Positions 14,110 to 21,732 of a stretch of DNA of 24,089 bases are shown here, piece by piece. The position numbers were made by a program, and so were the translations under genes. The notes under the pieces are model-generated. The model was not told the origin of the DNA, searched no databases, and saw only the letters and a list, made by a program, of their open reading frames with translations. The stretch is from the NCBI GenBank assembly GCA_945867285.1, contig CAMBHX010000009.1:1-24089 (forward strand), in the 5' to 3' direction. How positions within the stretch are numbered: position 1 is the first letter of the stretch; every line of letters starts with the position of its first letter. Origin of the DNA: Sulfuricurvum sp. IAE1 (GTDB taxonomy: Bacteria; Campylobacterota; Campylobacteria; Campylobacterales; Sulfurimonadaceae).

Positions 14110-15237
14110 TTATTGTTTGATAAGAGTTAAAAACTCTTCAAATATGTACCGACTCTCTTTTGGTCCTGGGCTGGATTCTGGATGGTGCTGCACTGAAAAT
14201 GTTGGGGAGTTTTTGTAACGAAGTCCTTCGATAGTGTTATCAAAAAGATTCACATGAGTCACATCAGCAATATCTCGAACAGATTCTGGAACATTATAAT
14301 TATGATTTTGAGCTGTTATCTCAACCATCCCAGTTTTTACATTTTTAACTGGATGATTTCCACCATGGTGACCGAATTTAAGTTTATGGGTATCATGTCC
14401 ATGTGCAATGCTAAGCAATTGATGGCCTAGACAAATACCAAACAAGGGAATTTTACGTTTTATGAGTTTTTTGATCTCCTCTTGTTCACGCTTAAGCACC
14501 AATGGATCACCTGGTCCATTGGATAAAAATACTCCATCTATCTCTTTATTGTCATAACGAGCAATCAATTCATCACCGCTGACACTATTAGGAAGAACTT
14601 CTACTTCAAATCCCGCTTGTGTCAGCTCATTAAGAATATTACGCTTAATCCCAAAATCCAAAGCTACGATACGTGCTTTTACCTCTGGAGCATCATTATA
14701 GCGAAATGCAAAAGGGTCATAGGTACCACTGGTGTGTTTGTAAGCAACTTTGGTACTTACCTCTTCAATATAGTTCACTTCTTCAATACGAGGTGAATTC
14801 TCGAGGATTTTTTTGAGCTCGTCTTTATCACAAATCTCTGTTGAAGCTACCATCATCATGGCACCCTCATTGCGTAGCATTTTAGTCAAAAAGCGAGTGT
14901 CAATGTCACAAATCCCCATAACGCCATGCTTCTCCAAAAAGGTATGCAATGCCTCTTTCGCTCTAAAAGATGAGTGATTTGGTTGATATTGACGGACAAA
15001 AACACCTTTGCAATGAGCTGCTAGACTCTCCATGTCCTCATCATTAACTCCAACATTTCCGATTTCTGGCATCGTAAACGTTACAAACTGTCCTGCGTAC
15101 GAAGGATCTGAAATTATCTCTTGATACCCGCTCATTGAGGTATTAAAAACAATTTCACCAACAGCTGTTGTGCAGGCTCCAAAACTTTTTGCCTCTAAAA
15201 AGGTACCATTCTCAAGATAAATCCAGACGTTATTCAT
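14110..15237 (-). CDS. carA: Carbamoyl phosphate synthase small (glutaminase) subunit
   Basis: A 375-residue subunit that hydrolyses glutamine and passes ammonia to CarB for carbamoyl phosphate, used in arginine and pyrimidine synthesis. The N-terminal CPSase_sm_chain domain shows TSMSGYQEIISDPSYAGQ. The C-terminal class I glutaminase domain shows LSNGPGDP, the nucleophile Cys at about residue 269 in GICLGHQLL, and the catalytic His-Glu in VQHHPESSPGP. Full length for the family. Its ATG overlaps the TGA of the DUF507 gene. The large subunit gene carB is not in the window. The last gene of the purA-containing unit, followed by a hairpin. Confidence 0.98.
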   Translation of the reverse strand: MNNVWIYLENGTFLEAKSFGACTTAVGEIVFNTSMSGYQEIISDPSYAGQFVTFTMPEIGNVGVNDEDMESLAAHCKGVFVRQYQPNHSSFRAKEALHTFLEKHGVMGICDIDTRFLTKMLRNEGAMMMVASTEICDKDELKKILENSPRIEEVNYIEEVSTKVAYKHTSGTYDPFAFRYNDAPEVKARIVALDFGIKRNILNELTQAGFEVEVLPNSVSGDELIARYDNKEIDGVFLSNGPGDPLVLKREQEEIKKLIKRKIPLFGICLGHQLLSIAHGHDTHKLKFGHHGGNHPVKNVKTGMVEITAQNHNYNVPESVRDIADVTHVNLFDNTIEGLRYKNSPTFSVQHHPESSPGPKESRYIFEEFLTLIKQ

Positions 15238-15788
15238 GATGTCATTCCTCTACTTGCAAGCTCTTCTTTGTAAAACTTTTCATACATAATTTCAAATTCA
15301 TCGGTTCCTGGAATAATACGGCGTTTATAACTTTTGATTTTTTCATACACGGCGTTATCAATCTCACTGGCATCCGCAATAAAAAGTGTCATTGCATCAT
15401 AAATAATATTTTTAATACGATTTTCGGAAGTCTCATAACGAATCAAATCTTCTTCATACAGTTGATCCAATATTTGGTGAGCAATATCTGAATAACGATC
15501 TTCATATGACAAAATAACACCAAAATCAGGTGCCAACTTCTTTTTGATCATAAAAAAGAGCTGTCGTTCATCTGCCAAATAATAATCAATCTGCTCTTCA
15601 TTAGCATTAACAATAGCTTTTACTTTTTCCTCAAGAGCCAGCTCTTTTTGGATATTTTTTACCAAAATCTTCTCAGCTTCTTTGGCGGTTGCATCCAATC
15701 CATGTGTCATGGTAACTAGTCCACTACGATTGAGATCAACAGCGATGCGACTTGATATGTGGGGGATGTGAGAGAGTGAAACTTTCAT
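15234..15788 (-). CDS. DUF507 family protein
   Basis: A 184-residue soluble protein, full length for DUF507, a family of unknown function that, as I recall, often neighbours carA in Campylobacterota. It is charged and mostly helical: an N-terminal MKVSLSHIPHISSRIAVDL, a long Glu/Lys-rich helical part (ALEEKVKAIVNANEEQI), a repeat of the same fold in the C-terminal half with RRIIPGTDEFEIMYEKFYKEEL. No catalytic motif is visible. The ATG at 15788 has a GGGA-like site upstream. A 110-base gap separates it from motE, with a possible TAGAAT -10 at 15817-15822, so DUF507-carA may also have its own promoter. Confidence 0.85.
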   Translation of the reverse strand: MKVSLSHIPHISSRIAVDLNRSGLVTMTHGLDATAKEAEKILVKNIQKELALEEKVKAIVNANEEQIDYYLADERQLFFMIKKKLAPDFGVILSYEDRYSDIAHQILDQLYEEDLIRYETSENRIKNIIYDAMTLFIADASEIDNAVYEKIKSYKRRIIPGTDEFEIMYEKFYKEELASRGMTS

Positions 15789-15898
15789 AAATATTCCCTA
15801 ATACTACTTTTTTGGTATTCTACTGCACAATCGCTTAGAATAATGTTTTAGTGACTAAATAGCTTGGATTCAAAAAGCAGCCCGATATTTTCTTCTAC

Positions 15899-16423
15899 TT
15901 ATTTTTTCATTTCACTGGGTAAACTTCGCAAAGCTGTAGTTACTTCGGACCCTTTTTTTGGCTCCATTTTTGCCAAAATCTGTCCTACAATCTTAGGATT
16001 AAGCGTTCCCATAATCTCTGCAATTTCTGTTATTTTCATACCTGAAAGTATCCCAGCAGCAGCGGCTGGTTTCATTTTTGCAAAAGTCTGTGAGACTTTA
16101 TCAGCTTTAAGTTGTTTCATCTCGTCAAGTATTTTTTTGTTCTCATCAAGCATTTTTTTCGTCGATGCTTCACGAGTTTTTATTTCAGCAAGCTTTTGAT
16201 CCACTGCTGTTCCTTTGCCTACTACCATTGCTTCTTTTCGTTTGAGCAAATCCTCAGTCGCACGTTTGAGTGCGTCGAGAGATTGCTTTTGCTCATCAAT
16301 TTTTCCAAGCTCTAACAAGAGTTCATTTTTACGTGACTCAAAAACTTTGGTACACTCATAAGATTTACTTTGAGCACCAAAAACGGAGGATATTCCTATC
16401 AAAAAAACAAAAAACCATTTCAT
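15899..16423 (-). CDS. motE: MotE-like periplasmic flagellar motor protein
   Basis: A 174-residue exported protein: signal peptide MKWFFVFLIGISSVFGA, then a long Lys/Glu-rich coiled coil (about residues 30-115), then a small MgtE-N-like helical domain (about 115-170) with MKPAAAAGILSGM and LNPKIVGQILAKMEP. This architecture matches MotE of Campylobacter/Helicobacter, a periplasmic chaperone that helps assemble the MotB plug/stator scaffold, and PDP-type proteins generally. The start overlaps the previous gene's stop by ATGA. Pairing with a FliJ-like gene supports a flagellar role; the gene lies far from any visible flagellar operon. Confidence 0.75.
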   Translation of the reverse strand: MKWFFVFLIGISSVFGAQSKSYECTKVFESRKNELLLELGKIDEQKQSLDALKRATEDLLKRKEAMVVGKGTAVDQKLAEIKTREASTKKMLDENKKILDEMKQLKADKVSQTFAKMKPAAAAGILSGMKITEIAEIMGTLNPKIVGQILAKMEPKKGSEVTTALRSLPSEMKK

Positions 16424-16839
16424 ACAGGCTCACTTTTATAGGTTATTACCCCAATCTCGTCCAGCATTTTAGCCTCTTCTTTTTTAATCTTAGCCTGATA
16501 GGCATTAAGCTCTTGTGTTTGCAAATAATTAAACTTCTCATATTCTATCATCGCTTTTTTAAACCGTCTCTTCGTTTGTAGCTGATGTGCTGTAGTCATT
16601 GCAAGAGCTTGTGTATTTTCCTCAATCGTCTGATGCTGAGCAGTTATAATTGATTGTATCTGGAGTAATTCACCAATGGAGCCACTAGAAGGAAGAGAAA
16701 GCGTTGCAAGAAATAGATAAGAATCTTCTAAAGCATTAGTCGCATCTTGAAATGCACGATTGGCTTTAATAACCTCTTGCTCACATTTATCAAGCTCTTT
16801 TTTTTTGAGCTTGACCAGTGGGGTGTATTTAGATTTCAC
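16420..16839 (-). CDS. FliJ-like coiled-coil protein
   Basis: A 139-residue, entirely helical and charged protein with long heptad-like stretches (about residues 8-50 and 65-130), no signal peptide or membrane helix. It resembles the FliJ family, coiled-coil components of the flagellar export ATPase complex, but coiled coils give weak evidence. Overlap with the MotE-like gene supports a flagellar job. The start is GTG at 16839, three bases after and in frame with the purA stop; no ribosome site is seen, so translation probably depends on purA termination. Confidence 0.6.
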   Translation of the reverse strand: MKSKYTPLVKLKKKELDKCEQEVIKANRAFQDATNALEDSYLFLATLSLPSSGSIGELLQIQSIITAQHQTIEENTQALAMTTAHQLQTKRRFKKAMIEYEKFNYLQTQELNAYQAKIKKEEAKMLDEIGVITYKSEPV

Positions 16840-16842
16840 AAT

Positions 16843-18090
16843 TTACAGTAAAATAGTATCATTTCGATCAGGTGATGTAGAAATTATCCCGATTTTTGTT
16901 TGTGTCATCTCTTCAAGTGCTCGTAAATACGTTTGTGCAGTTTGCGGAAGGTCTTCAAAATGACGAACTCCTTCTGTTTTATCCCAGCCTTCAAATATTT
17001 TATAGACAGGTTTGACATTGTCCAAATCCAATGGCATGTAGTCGATTTGTTCGCCATTTATCTCGTACGCCACACATACTAAAATCTCTTCAAAACCATC
17101 AAGAACATCAAGCTTCATAATCGAAAGTTCATCACAGCCATTGATGCGACTAGCGTGGCGACATGCTACAGCATCAAACCATCCACAACGACGCGGTCGT
17201 CCCGTAGTAGTACCAAACTCGTGTCCTGCTTTACGGATACGTTCACCCGTATCTCCATGCTCTTCGGTAGGGAAAGGTCCATTACCAACACGGGTACAAT
17301 AAGCTTTGACAATACCGGTAATTTTACCAATATCTTTTGGATTTACACCCAATCCTGTACATGCACCTGCTGAAATCGTCGAAGAACTCGTTACATACGG
17401 ATAGGTTCCGTGATCAATATCCAGCAATGTCCCCTGAGCTCCTTCGAGGAGTATTTTCTTCTCATCATCCATGAGCTTCCATGCCATTTGAGTAGTATTG
17501 GTCAAGAACGGGACAAGTTTTTGAGAAAACTCACTCAATTCAGCATTAAGCTCTTCACGACTAGGAAGAGTTATCTCAAGCGCTTCAAAAATAGCTTTAT
17601 TCTGAGCAAAATATTCCATGACACGAGCAGTCAAAGTATCAACATCACGTAATTCTCCCAAACGGAACCCTTGACGTGCAATTTTCTCACTATAAGCAGG
17701 TCCTATACCTCGTCCTGTTGTACCAATAGCTTTGTCCCCACGAAGCTTTTCTTTGGCTTGGTCGATAAGAGTATGAAACGTCAAGATCATATGAGCTGAC
17801 TCAGAGACAAATAAACGCCCAAGAAGATTGTCAAACTGTTTCATCTCTTTGATAAGTGCAGCAGGGGAAACGACAACACCATTACCAATTATATTAGTAG
17901 CTTTTGGGTTCAAAATTCCTGATGGAATGAGATGTAAAGCATGTGTTTTACCATCGACAACGATAGTATGACCCGCATTATGACCACCCTGATAACGAGC
18001 AACACAATCATATTTTTGTGCCAAAAGATCAACAATCTTACCTTTTCCCTCATCGCCCCACTGAATACCTACGATTAAATCTGCTTTCAT
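16843..18090 (-). CDS. purA: Adenylosuccinate synthetase
   Basis: A 415-residue cytoplasmic enzyme that joins IMP and aspartate, using GTP, to give adenylosuccinate on the way to AMP. Near the N-terminus QWGDEGKGKIVD (about residues 10-21) is the phosphate-binding loop with the catalytic Asp13, and GGHNAGHTI holds the catalytic His. TTGRGIGPAYSEK, GAQGTLLDIDHGTYPYVTSS and the TTGRPRRCGW IMP-binding region follow. Length and motifs are normal. The ATG is two bases from the stop of the hisZ-like gene. Confidence 0.98.
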   Translation of the reverse strand: MKADLIVGIQWGDEGKGKIVDLLAQKYDCVARYQGGHNAGHTIVVDGKTHALHLIPSGILNPKATNIIGNGVVVSPAALIKEMKQFDNLLGRLFVSESAHMILTFHTLIDQAKEKLRGDKAIGTTGRGIGPAYSEKIARQGFRLGELRDVDTLTARVMEYFAQNKAIFEALEITLPSREELNAELSEFSQKLVPFLTNTTQMAWKLMDDEKKILLEGAQGTLLDIDHGTYPYVTSSSTISAGACTGLGVNPKDIGKITGIVKAYCTRVGNGPFPTEEHGDTGERIRKAGHEFGTTTGRPRRCGWFDAVACRHASRINGCDELSIMKLDVLDGFEEILVCVAYEINGEQIDYMPLDLDNVKPVYKIFEGWDKTEGVRHFEDLPQTAQTYLRALEEMTQTKIGIISTSPDRNDTILL

Positions 18091-18092
18091 AC

Positions 18093-18944
18093 TTATAATC
18101 CCTTGTCTAGTTTATCTATCAATACGTCGGTGTAAATCGCAAAGCCTACCGATACAGTTTCATCATTTTTATAACGTCCACCCATCGAAAACGTCTCGTT
18201 AGCATCAATGAGACGGAAAAAGAGTTCGTCATAATAGAGCATTTTGGCATAATACAATGGTGCAATCACTACATTTGGGTATTCCAACTCAGTACACAAC
18301 GCTTCTATTTTTTTCAATTCGTCCCGAATTTGCTCAGGGACTTCTGACAAAAGTGACCCAATTTCACTAACATCTTGAAGATGAACAAGCTTGGTTAGCC
18401 AAGCAATATTAAGAGATAAAAATTTTTCAATATTCACATGGTGAAAATCATCTAACTCTAAATCCAACAATTTGGTCAAAATTCGGGGGATATTAATATT
18501 AGAAATTTGTAACAACGGAGCCAGTTCTAAATTTTGAAAAATAGCGGTTGCTTGATCCAAGGCCGCAAACAAATCCGATTCATCCAAAATCTCAACACCG
18601 ATTTGATGCTGTTCCTCGGCAGGGAAGCGGTAAACTGGCTGAACATAAAACCATTTTTTATGCTCAGTATTACCACCAAGTCGTTTTTCCAAAATACGCA
18701 CCACATCAATAGTAGAGTCCGCACGTAAACTCATCGAGTGATTCTTGCTGTCACTAAGACGGATAAGCTCACGTTCGTCACAGACACTCTGGTGCTGATG
18801 ATACGAAAACAGTGGCGTCAAGATCTCTTCAAATCCTGCTTCACTTAGCAAGCGTGCTGCCTTATTTTCAATGTCACGCTTTAATCGTGCAGTATTGGCA
18901 AAATAAAGCTTCGACCCCTGTGGGATTTCATGTTCAAAAATCAT
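18093..18944 (-). CDS. hisZ: HisZ-like ATP phosphoribosyltransferase regulatory subunit
   Basis: A 283-residue protein with the class II aminoacyl-tRNA synthetase fold of histidyl-tRNA synthetase but without its anticodon domain. Recognisable parts are the N-terminal GFEEILTPLFSYHQ, the motif-2 region MSLRADSTIDVVRIL and YVQPVYRFPAEEQHQIGVEIL, and the late SMGGRYKN. HisZ activates short-form HisG in the first step of histidine synthesis. It is shorter than typical HisZ (around 390), as is common in this phylum. It starts three bases after the aminotransferase stop and precedes purA; no other his gene is here. Alternatively a HisRS paralogue of different function. Confidence 0.75.
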   Translation of the reverse strand: MIFEHEIPQGSKLYFANTARLKRDIENKAARLLSEAGFEEILTPLFSYHQHQSVCDERELIRLSDSKNHSMSLRADSTIDVVRILEKRLGGNTEHKKWFYVQPVYRFPAEEQHQIGVEILDESDLFAALDQATAIFQNLELAPLLQISNINIPRILTKLLDLELDDFHHVNIEKFLSLNIAWLTKLVHLQDVSEIGSLLSEVPEQIRDELKKIEALCTELEYPNVVIAPLYYAKMLYYDELFFRLIDANETFSMGGRYKNDETVSVGFAIYTDVLIDKLDKGL

Positions 18945-18947
18945 TTA

Positions 18948-20054
18948 TTACAGCCCAAAATAAACCGTGTTAAAAACACGATTCGCTGTTCCATCATAGG
19001 CTCTACGACCCATTTTTGCCAACGCAAGCTCTACCGCATTAACTGCCCATGCCGCCTCGTACGCGGATATAAGCCCCATATGATTAATACGGAAAATCAA
19101 CTCTTTGATATGATCTTGTCCACCGGCAACATTAACCTCAAACTCTTTTTTGAGCAAGGATCGAATCGTCTTAGCATCGACATCATCCACAGTCGTCATC
19201 GAGTCTGCTGGCGTTTCGGGATAAATATGCAATCCAAGCGCAATCATAGCTTCACGTGTTGCGTGGGCACGACGAGCCGTAATATCGTACAAATTATCTA
19301 AACCGCCCTCATCTTTGATACGATTTAGTATAGATTCTAGCCCAATTACCAAAGTAGTCGCCGCTGTCCACGCAGTCGTATTTTTACGCTGATTTTTGAT
19401 CTCTGTCACGAGGTTGAAATAATAACCCTTACCTGATCCCATTTTGCTAATCGCTGCATTAGACAATCCCATAATCGCCAATCCCGGAGGAAGCATAAGT
19501 GCCTTTTGGCTCCCTGAAATCAAACAGTCGATATGAGTCACATTAATTTTTTCAACTCCAACCGCTGTAATACCATCCGCTATTACCATGATAGCAGGGT
19601 TATACGCCTTAACTGCCGCTGCAATGGCTTCAACGTTGTGACGTAATCCGCCTGCACTTTCACAGATTTGAATTGCTATAGCATCCACATCAGGATTTGC
19701 ATTCAACGCTTCCATAACTTCAGCTACCGTAGCTGGTGTATCCCATTCATGTTTAATCTCTACATTAGCGATACCGTGCGCAACGGCAATTTTCCCAAAA
19801 CGCTCACCAAATTTTCCCGAATTAATTGATAGTAGCTTTGAGTGTGCTAGATTGATCACAGCACTTTCCATGGCACCCGTGCCCGAAGAGGCAAGCATAA
19901 GCACCTCATCCATCCCTAAAAGCTCGAATAATAATGTTCGTGTTCGCTCAAAAATAGCTTCAAATTCAGGGGTTCGATGATGAAGTGTCTCACCTGCCAT
20001 CGCAACACGAACTGATTCGGGAACAGGGGTAGGGCCTGGGGTAAATAATAGCAT
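18948..20054 (-). CDS. Class V PLP aminotransferase (alanine-glyoxylate/serine-pyruvate type)
   Basis: A 368-residue fold type I aminotransferase. It opens LLFTPGPTPVPESVRVAM, the standard start of this group, with HHRTPEF soon after. The PLP phosphate loop is ASSGTGAME, the cofactor Asp lies in VIADGITAVG, and the Schiff-base Lys in LISGSQKALMLPPGL. Full length. Substrate cannot be fixed from sequence: alanine, serine or aspartate with glyoxylate, pyruvate or a related acceptor are all possible. The start has AAAGGA and a TATAAT box close upstream. First gene of the unit leading through hisZ-like, purA and on towards carA. Confidence 0.9.
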   Translation of the reverse strand: MLLFTPGPTPVPESVRVAMAGETLHHRTPEFEAIFERTRTLLFELLGMDEVLMLASSGTGAMESAVINLAHSKLLSINSGKFGERFGKIAVAHGIANVEIKHEWDTPATVAEVMEALNANPDVDAIAIQICESAGGLRHNVEAIAAAVKAYNPAIMVIADGITAVGVEKINVTHIDCLISGSQKALMLPPGLAIMGLSNAAISKMGSGKGYYFNLVTEIKNQRKNTTAWTAATTLVIGLESILNRIKDEGGLDNLYDITARRAHATREAMIALGLHIYPETPADSMTTVDDVDAKTIRSLLKKEFEVNVAGGQDHIKELIFRINHMGLISAYEAAWAVNAVELALAKMGRRAYDGTANRVFNTVYFGL

Positions 20055-20071
20055 AGTTCAAAATCCTTTTG

Positions 20072-20077
20072 ATTATA
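20072..20077 (-). promoter_or_regulatory. -10 box for the aminotransferase-purA-carA unit
   Basis: TATAAT on the minus strand, 17 bases before the ATG at 20054. The implied leader is only about 11-13 bases but still covers the AAAGGA ribosome site. An upstream promoter cannot be excluded. Confidence 0.4.
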
Positions 20078-20124
20078 GATGTGAATAAGGCGCATAGATG
20101 CCTCTAAAATTCTCACAAACTTTT

Positions 20125-20183
20125 GTTTTTGTAGCTTTAGGACTTTAGTCCCTGCCACCAAAGCAGACGAGTTCCTTCTGGTG
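20125..20183 (+). repeat. Two-hairpin intergenic repeat, copy 2
   Basis: Begins GTTTTTGTAGCTTTAG, followed by GACTTTAGTCC and TGCCAC, as in copy 1 at 4017-4086 on the other strand but lacking 11 bases in the middle. The first hairpin is GGACT/AGTCC (20140-20151). The second is CACCAAAG (20156-20163) with CTTCTGGTG (20175-20183), 8 pairs with one bulged C. Lies in the 238-base gap between the divergent aminotransferase and uppP genes, which otherwise holds their promoters. Confidence 0.8.
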
Positions 20184-20265
20184 TTTAAGCATAATGTTTT
20201 TTTGCATAAAACTCATAATTGTAGCAAAAGGGAAGTTAGGAGAGGTTTAAAAGGTCGCACTATGG

Positions 20266-20271
20266 TACAAT
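20266..20271 (+). promoter_or_regulatory. Extended -10 box for uppP
   Basis: TACAAT preceded by TGG gives a TGnTACAAT extended -10, 21 bases before the uppP ATG at 20293. No clear -35. Confidence 0.45.
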
Positions 20272-20292
20272 TACAATAAAAAAGAGCGCTTT

Positions 20293-21072
20293 ATGACACT
20301 TTTTGACGCATTACTGTTAGGAGCCCTTGAGGGGGTTACTGAGTTTCTCCCCATCTCTTCGACAGGGCATCTCATTTTAGCCTCACAGCTTTTAGGACTA
20401 GAGCAAACCAATTCCCACAAAGCATTTGAAGTCTCAATCCAACTTGGAAGTATCCTCGCAGTCCTTTTTTTATATGCCAAACGCCTACTGCAAGACAAAA
20501 CATTATGGTTGAAAATCGGGATTGCTTTCTTACCTGCTGGAGGACTTGGATTTTTATTTTACAAACAAATCAAAGCCCTGTTCGGTGTAGAGACAGTAAG
20601 CATCATGCTGATAGCGGGAGGGATTCTATTCCTCATTTTCGAATATCTTCGTCGAGACAAACCCATTGACGCAGGAAAAGAGATCAAGCAACTCTCCTAC
20701 AAAGAAGCCTTTACGATAGGTATTTTTCAAAGCCTCTCGATGATCCCAGGAACCAGTCGTTCAGGTGCCACTCTCATCGGAGGATTGATTATGGGGCTTA
20801 GCCGTAAAAGTGCAGCAGAATTTTCATTTCTCCTTGCAATACCTACTATGATCATCGCTACGGCATATGATCTTATCAAGCACCGTAATGAAATGGTTGT
20901 GGATGATTATTTTATGCTCACGGTAGCATTTATAACCGCATTCGTATTTGCCCTTGCAACGGTCAAACTTTTCGTCGCCTTTGTCAGCCGTCATACCTTT
21001 ACTCCGTTTGCGATTTACCGCATAGCAGTGGGGTTAATATTCTTTTATTTTGTAGCTGCACTTCCAGCGTAA
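20293..21072 (+). CDS. uppP: Undecaprenyl-diphosphatase (BacA/UppP)
   Basis: A 259-residue multi-helix membrane enzyme that dephosphorylates undecaprenyl pyrophosphate to recycle the lipid carrier for peptidoglycan and polysaccharide synthesis; extra copies give bacitracin resistance. Both family motifs are intact: EGVTEFLPISSTGHLI at about residues 13-28, and PGTSRSGATLIGGL near 154-167 with the catalytic Ser/Arg. The start has an AAGAG-like site. Its last 28 bases overlap the end of rdgB on the other strand. Confidence 0.97.
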   Translation: MTLFDALLLGALEGVTEFLPISSTGHLILASQLLGLEQTNSHKAFEVSIQLGSILAVLFLYAKRLLQDKTLWLKIGIAFLPAGGLGFLFYKQIKALFGVETVSIMLIAGGILFLIFEYLRRDKPIDAGKEIKQLSYKEAFTIGIFQSLSMIPGTSRSGATLIGGLIMGLSRKSAAEFSFLLAIPTMIIATAYDLIKHRNEMVVDDYFMLTVAFITAFVFALATVKLFVAFVSRHTFTPFAIYRIAVGLIFFYFVAALPA

Positions 21073-21671
21073 ATACGCTGTTCCTTAATCTGATCAATCA
21101 AAATCTTCGCCAAATTCAGTGCTTTTGAACGATGTGAAAGCCCTTTTTTTACCTCGTTTGGTAATTCTCCAAGCGTTTGGGTAAACCCATCCGGGATAAA
21201 CATAGGATCGTATCCAAATCCATTTTGACCCTTAGGGACTGTTAATGCTTTTCCGTACATCCATCCATGCACACAGCGCTCACCTTCACGAGAGACTATG
21301 GCAATAGCAGCGGTGTAATGCGCTTTTGACGAACCAACGGCACACGCTTTGATTGCATTCATTAAGGTCACTAAATTGTCTTGAGCACTTGCGTTTTGGC
21401 CACCGTAACGAGCGCTATAGATCCCTGGAGCACCTCCAAGCACATCAACACTAATTCCACTATCATCGGCAATCACAATGGCACTTTCATCGTTGAGGAC
21501 GTTGTAGACTGCACGCGCTTTGATCAAAGCATTTTCTTGGAAGGTATTTCCATCTTCAACAATCTCAAACTCATCTAAAAGATCTGTATAGGGAATCACA
21601 CTATCATTTCCCAAAAGTTCTAAAATTTCTTTTACCTTTCCTTTATTGGACGTAGCTAGAACTATTTTCAT
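21045..21671 (-). CDS. rdgB: dITP/XTP pyrophosphatase (RdgB/HAM1)
   Basis: A 208-residue cytoplasmic enzyme that hydrolyses dITP, ITP and XTP to monophosphates and keeps deaminated purines out of DNA. It opens MKIVLATSNKGKVKEI, the Ham1 nucleotide-binding start, followed by TFQENALIKARAVY, the metal-binding ADDSGISVDVLGGAPGIYSARYGG, and C-terminal GFGYDPMFIPDG and LSHRSKAL, all signature segments. Full length. It converges on uppP with a 28-base coding overlap and is divergent from the MFS gene, sharing a promoter region. Confidence 0.97.
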   Translation of the reverse strand: MKIVLATSNKGKVKEILELLGNDSVIPYTDLLDEFEIVEDGNTFQENALIKARAVYNVLNDESAIVIADDSGISVDVLGGAPGIYSARYGGQNASAQDNLVTLMNAIKACAVGSSKAHYTAAIAIVSREGERCVHGWMYGKALTVPKGQNGFGYDPMFIPDGFTQTLGELPNEVKKGLSHRSKALNLAKILIDQIKEQRIYAGSAATK

Positions 21672-21692
21672 GAGATATCCTAAGAGAGTTTA

Positions 21693-21700
21693 ATTATAAT
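21693..21700. promoter_or_regulatory. Overlapping divergent -10 boxes (rdgB / MFS transporter)
   Basis: The near-palindrome AATTATAATT-like stretch gives TATAAT on the plus strand at 21695-21700 (33 bases before the GTG of the MFS gene) and TATAAT on the minus strand at 21693-21698 (about 22 bases before the rdgB ATG). The two boxes share four bases, so both promoters cannot be occupied at once. Confidence 0.55.
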
Positions 21701-21732
21701 GACGGAAATTTTATCGTATTCAAGGTCTTAAC

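Noticed and set aside
15847..15859. TTTAGTGACTAAA palindrome in the motE-DUF507 gap
   Set aside because: A short AT-rich palindrome expected by chance; not repeated at other promoters here.
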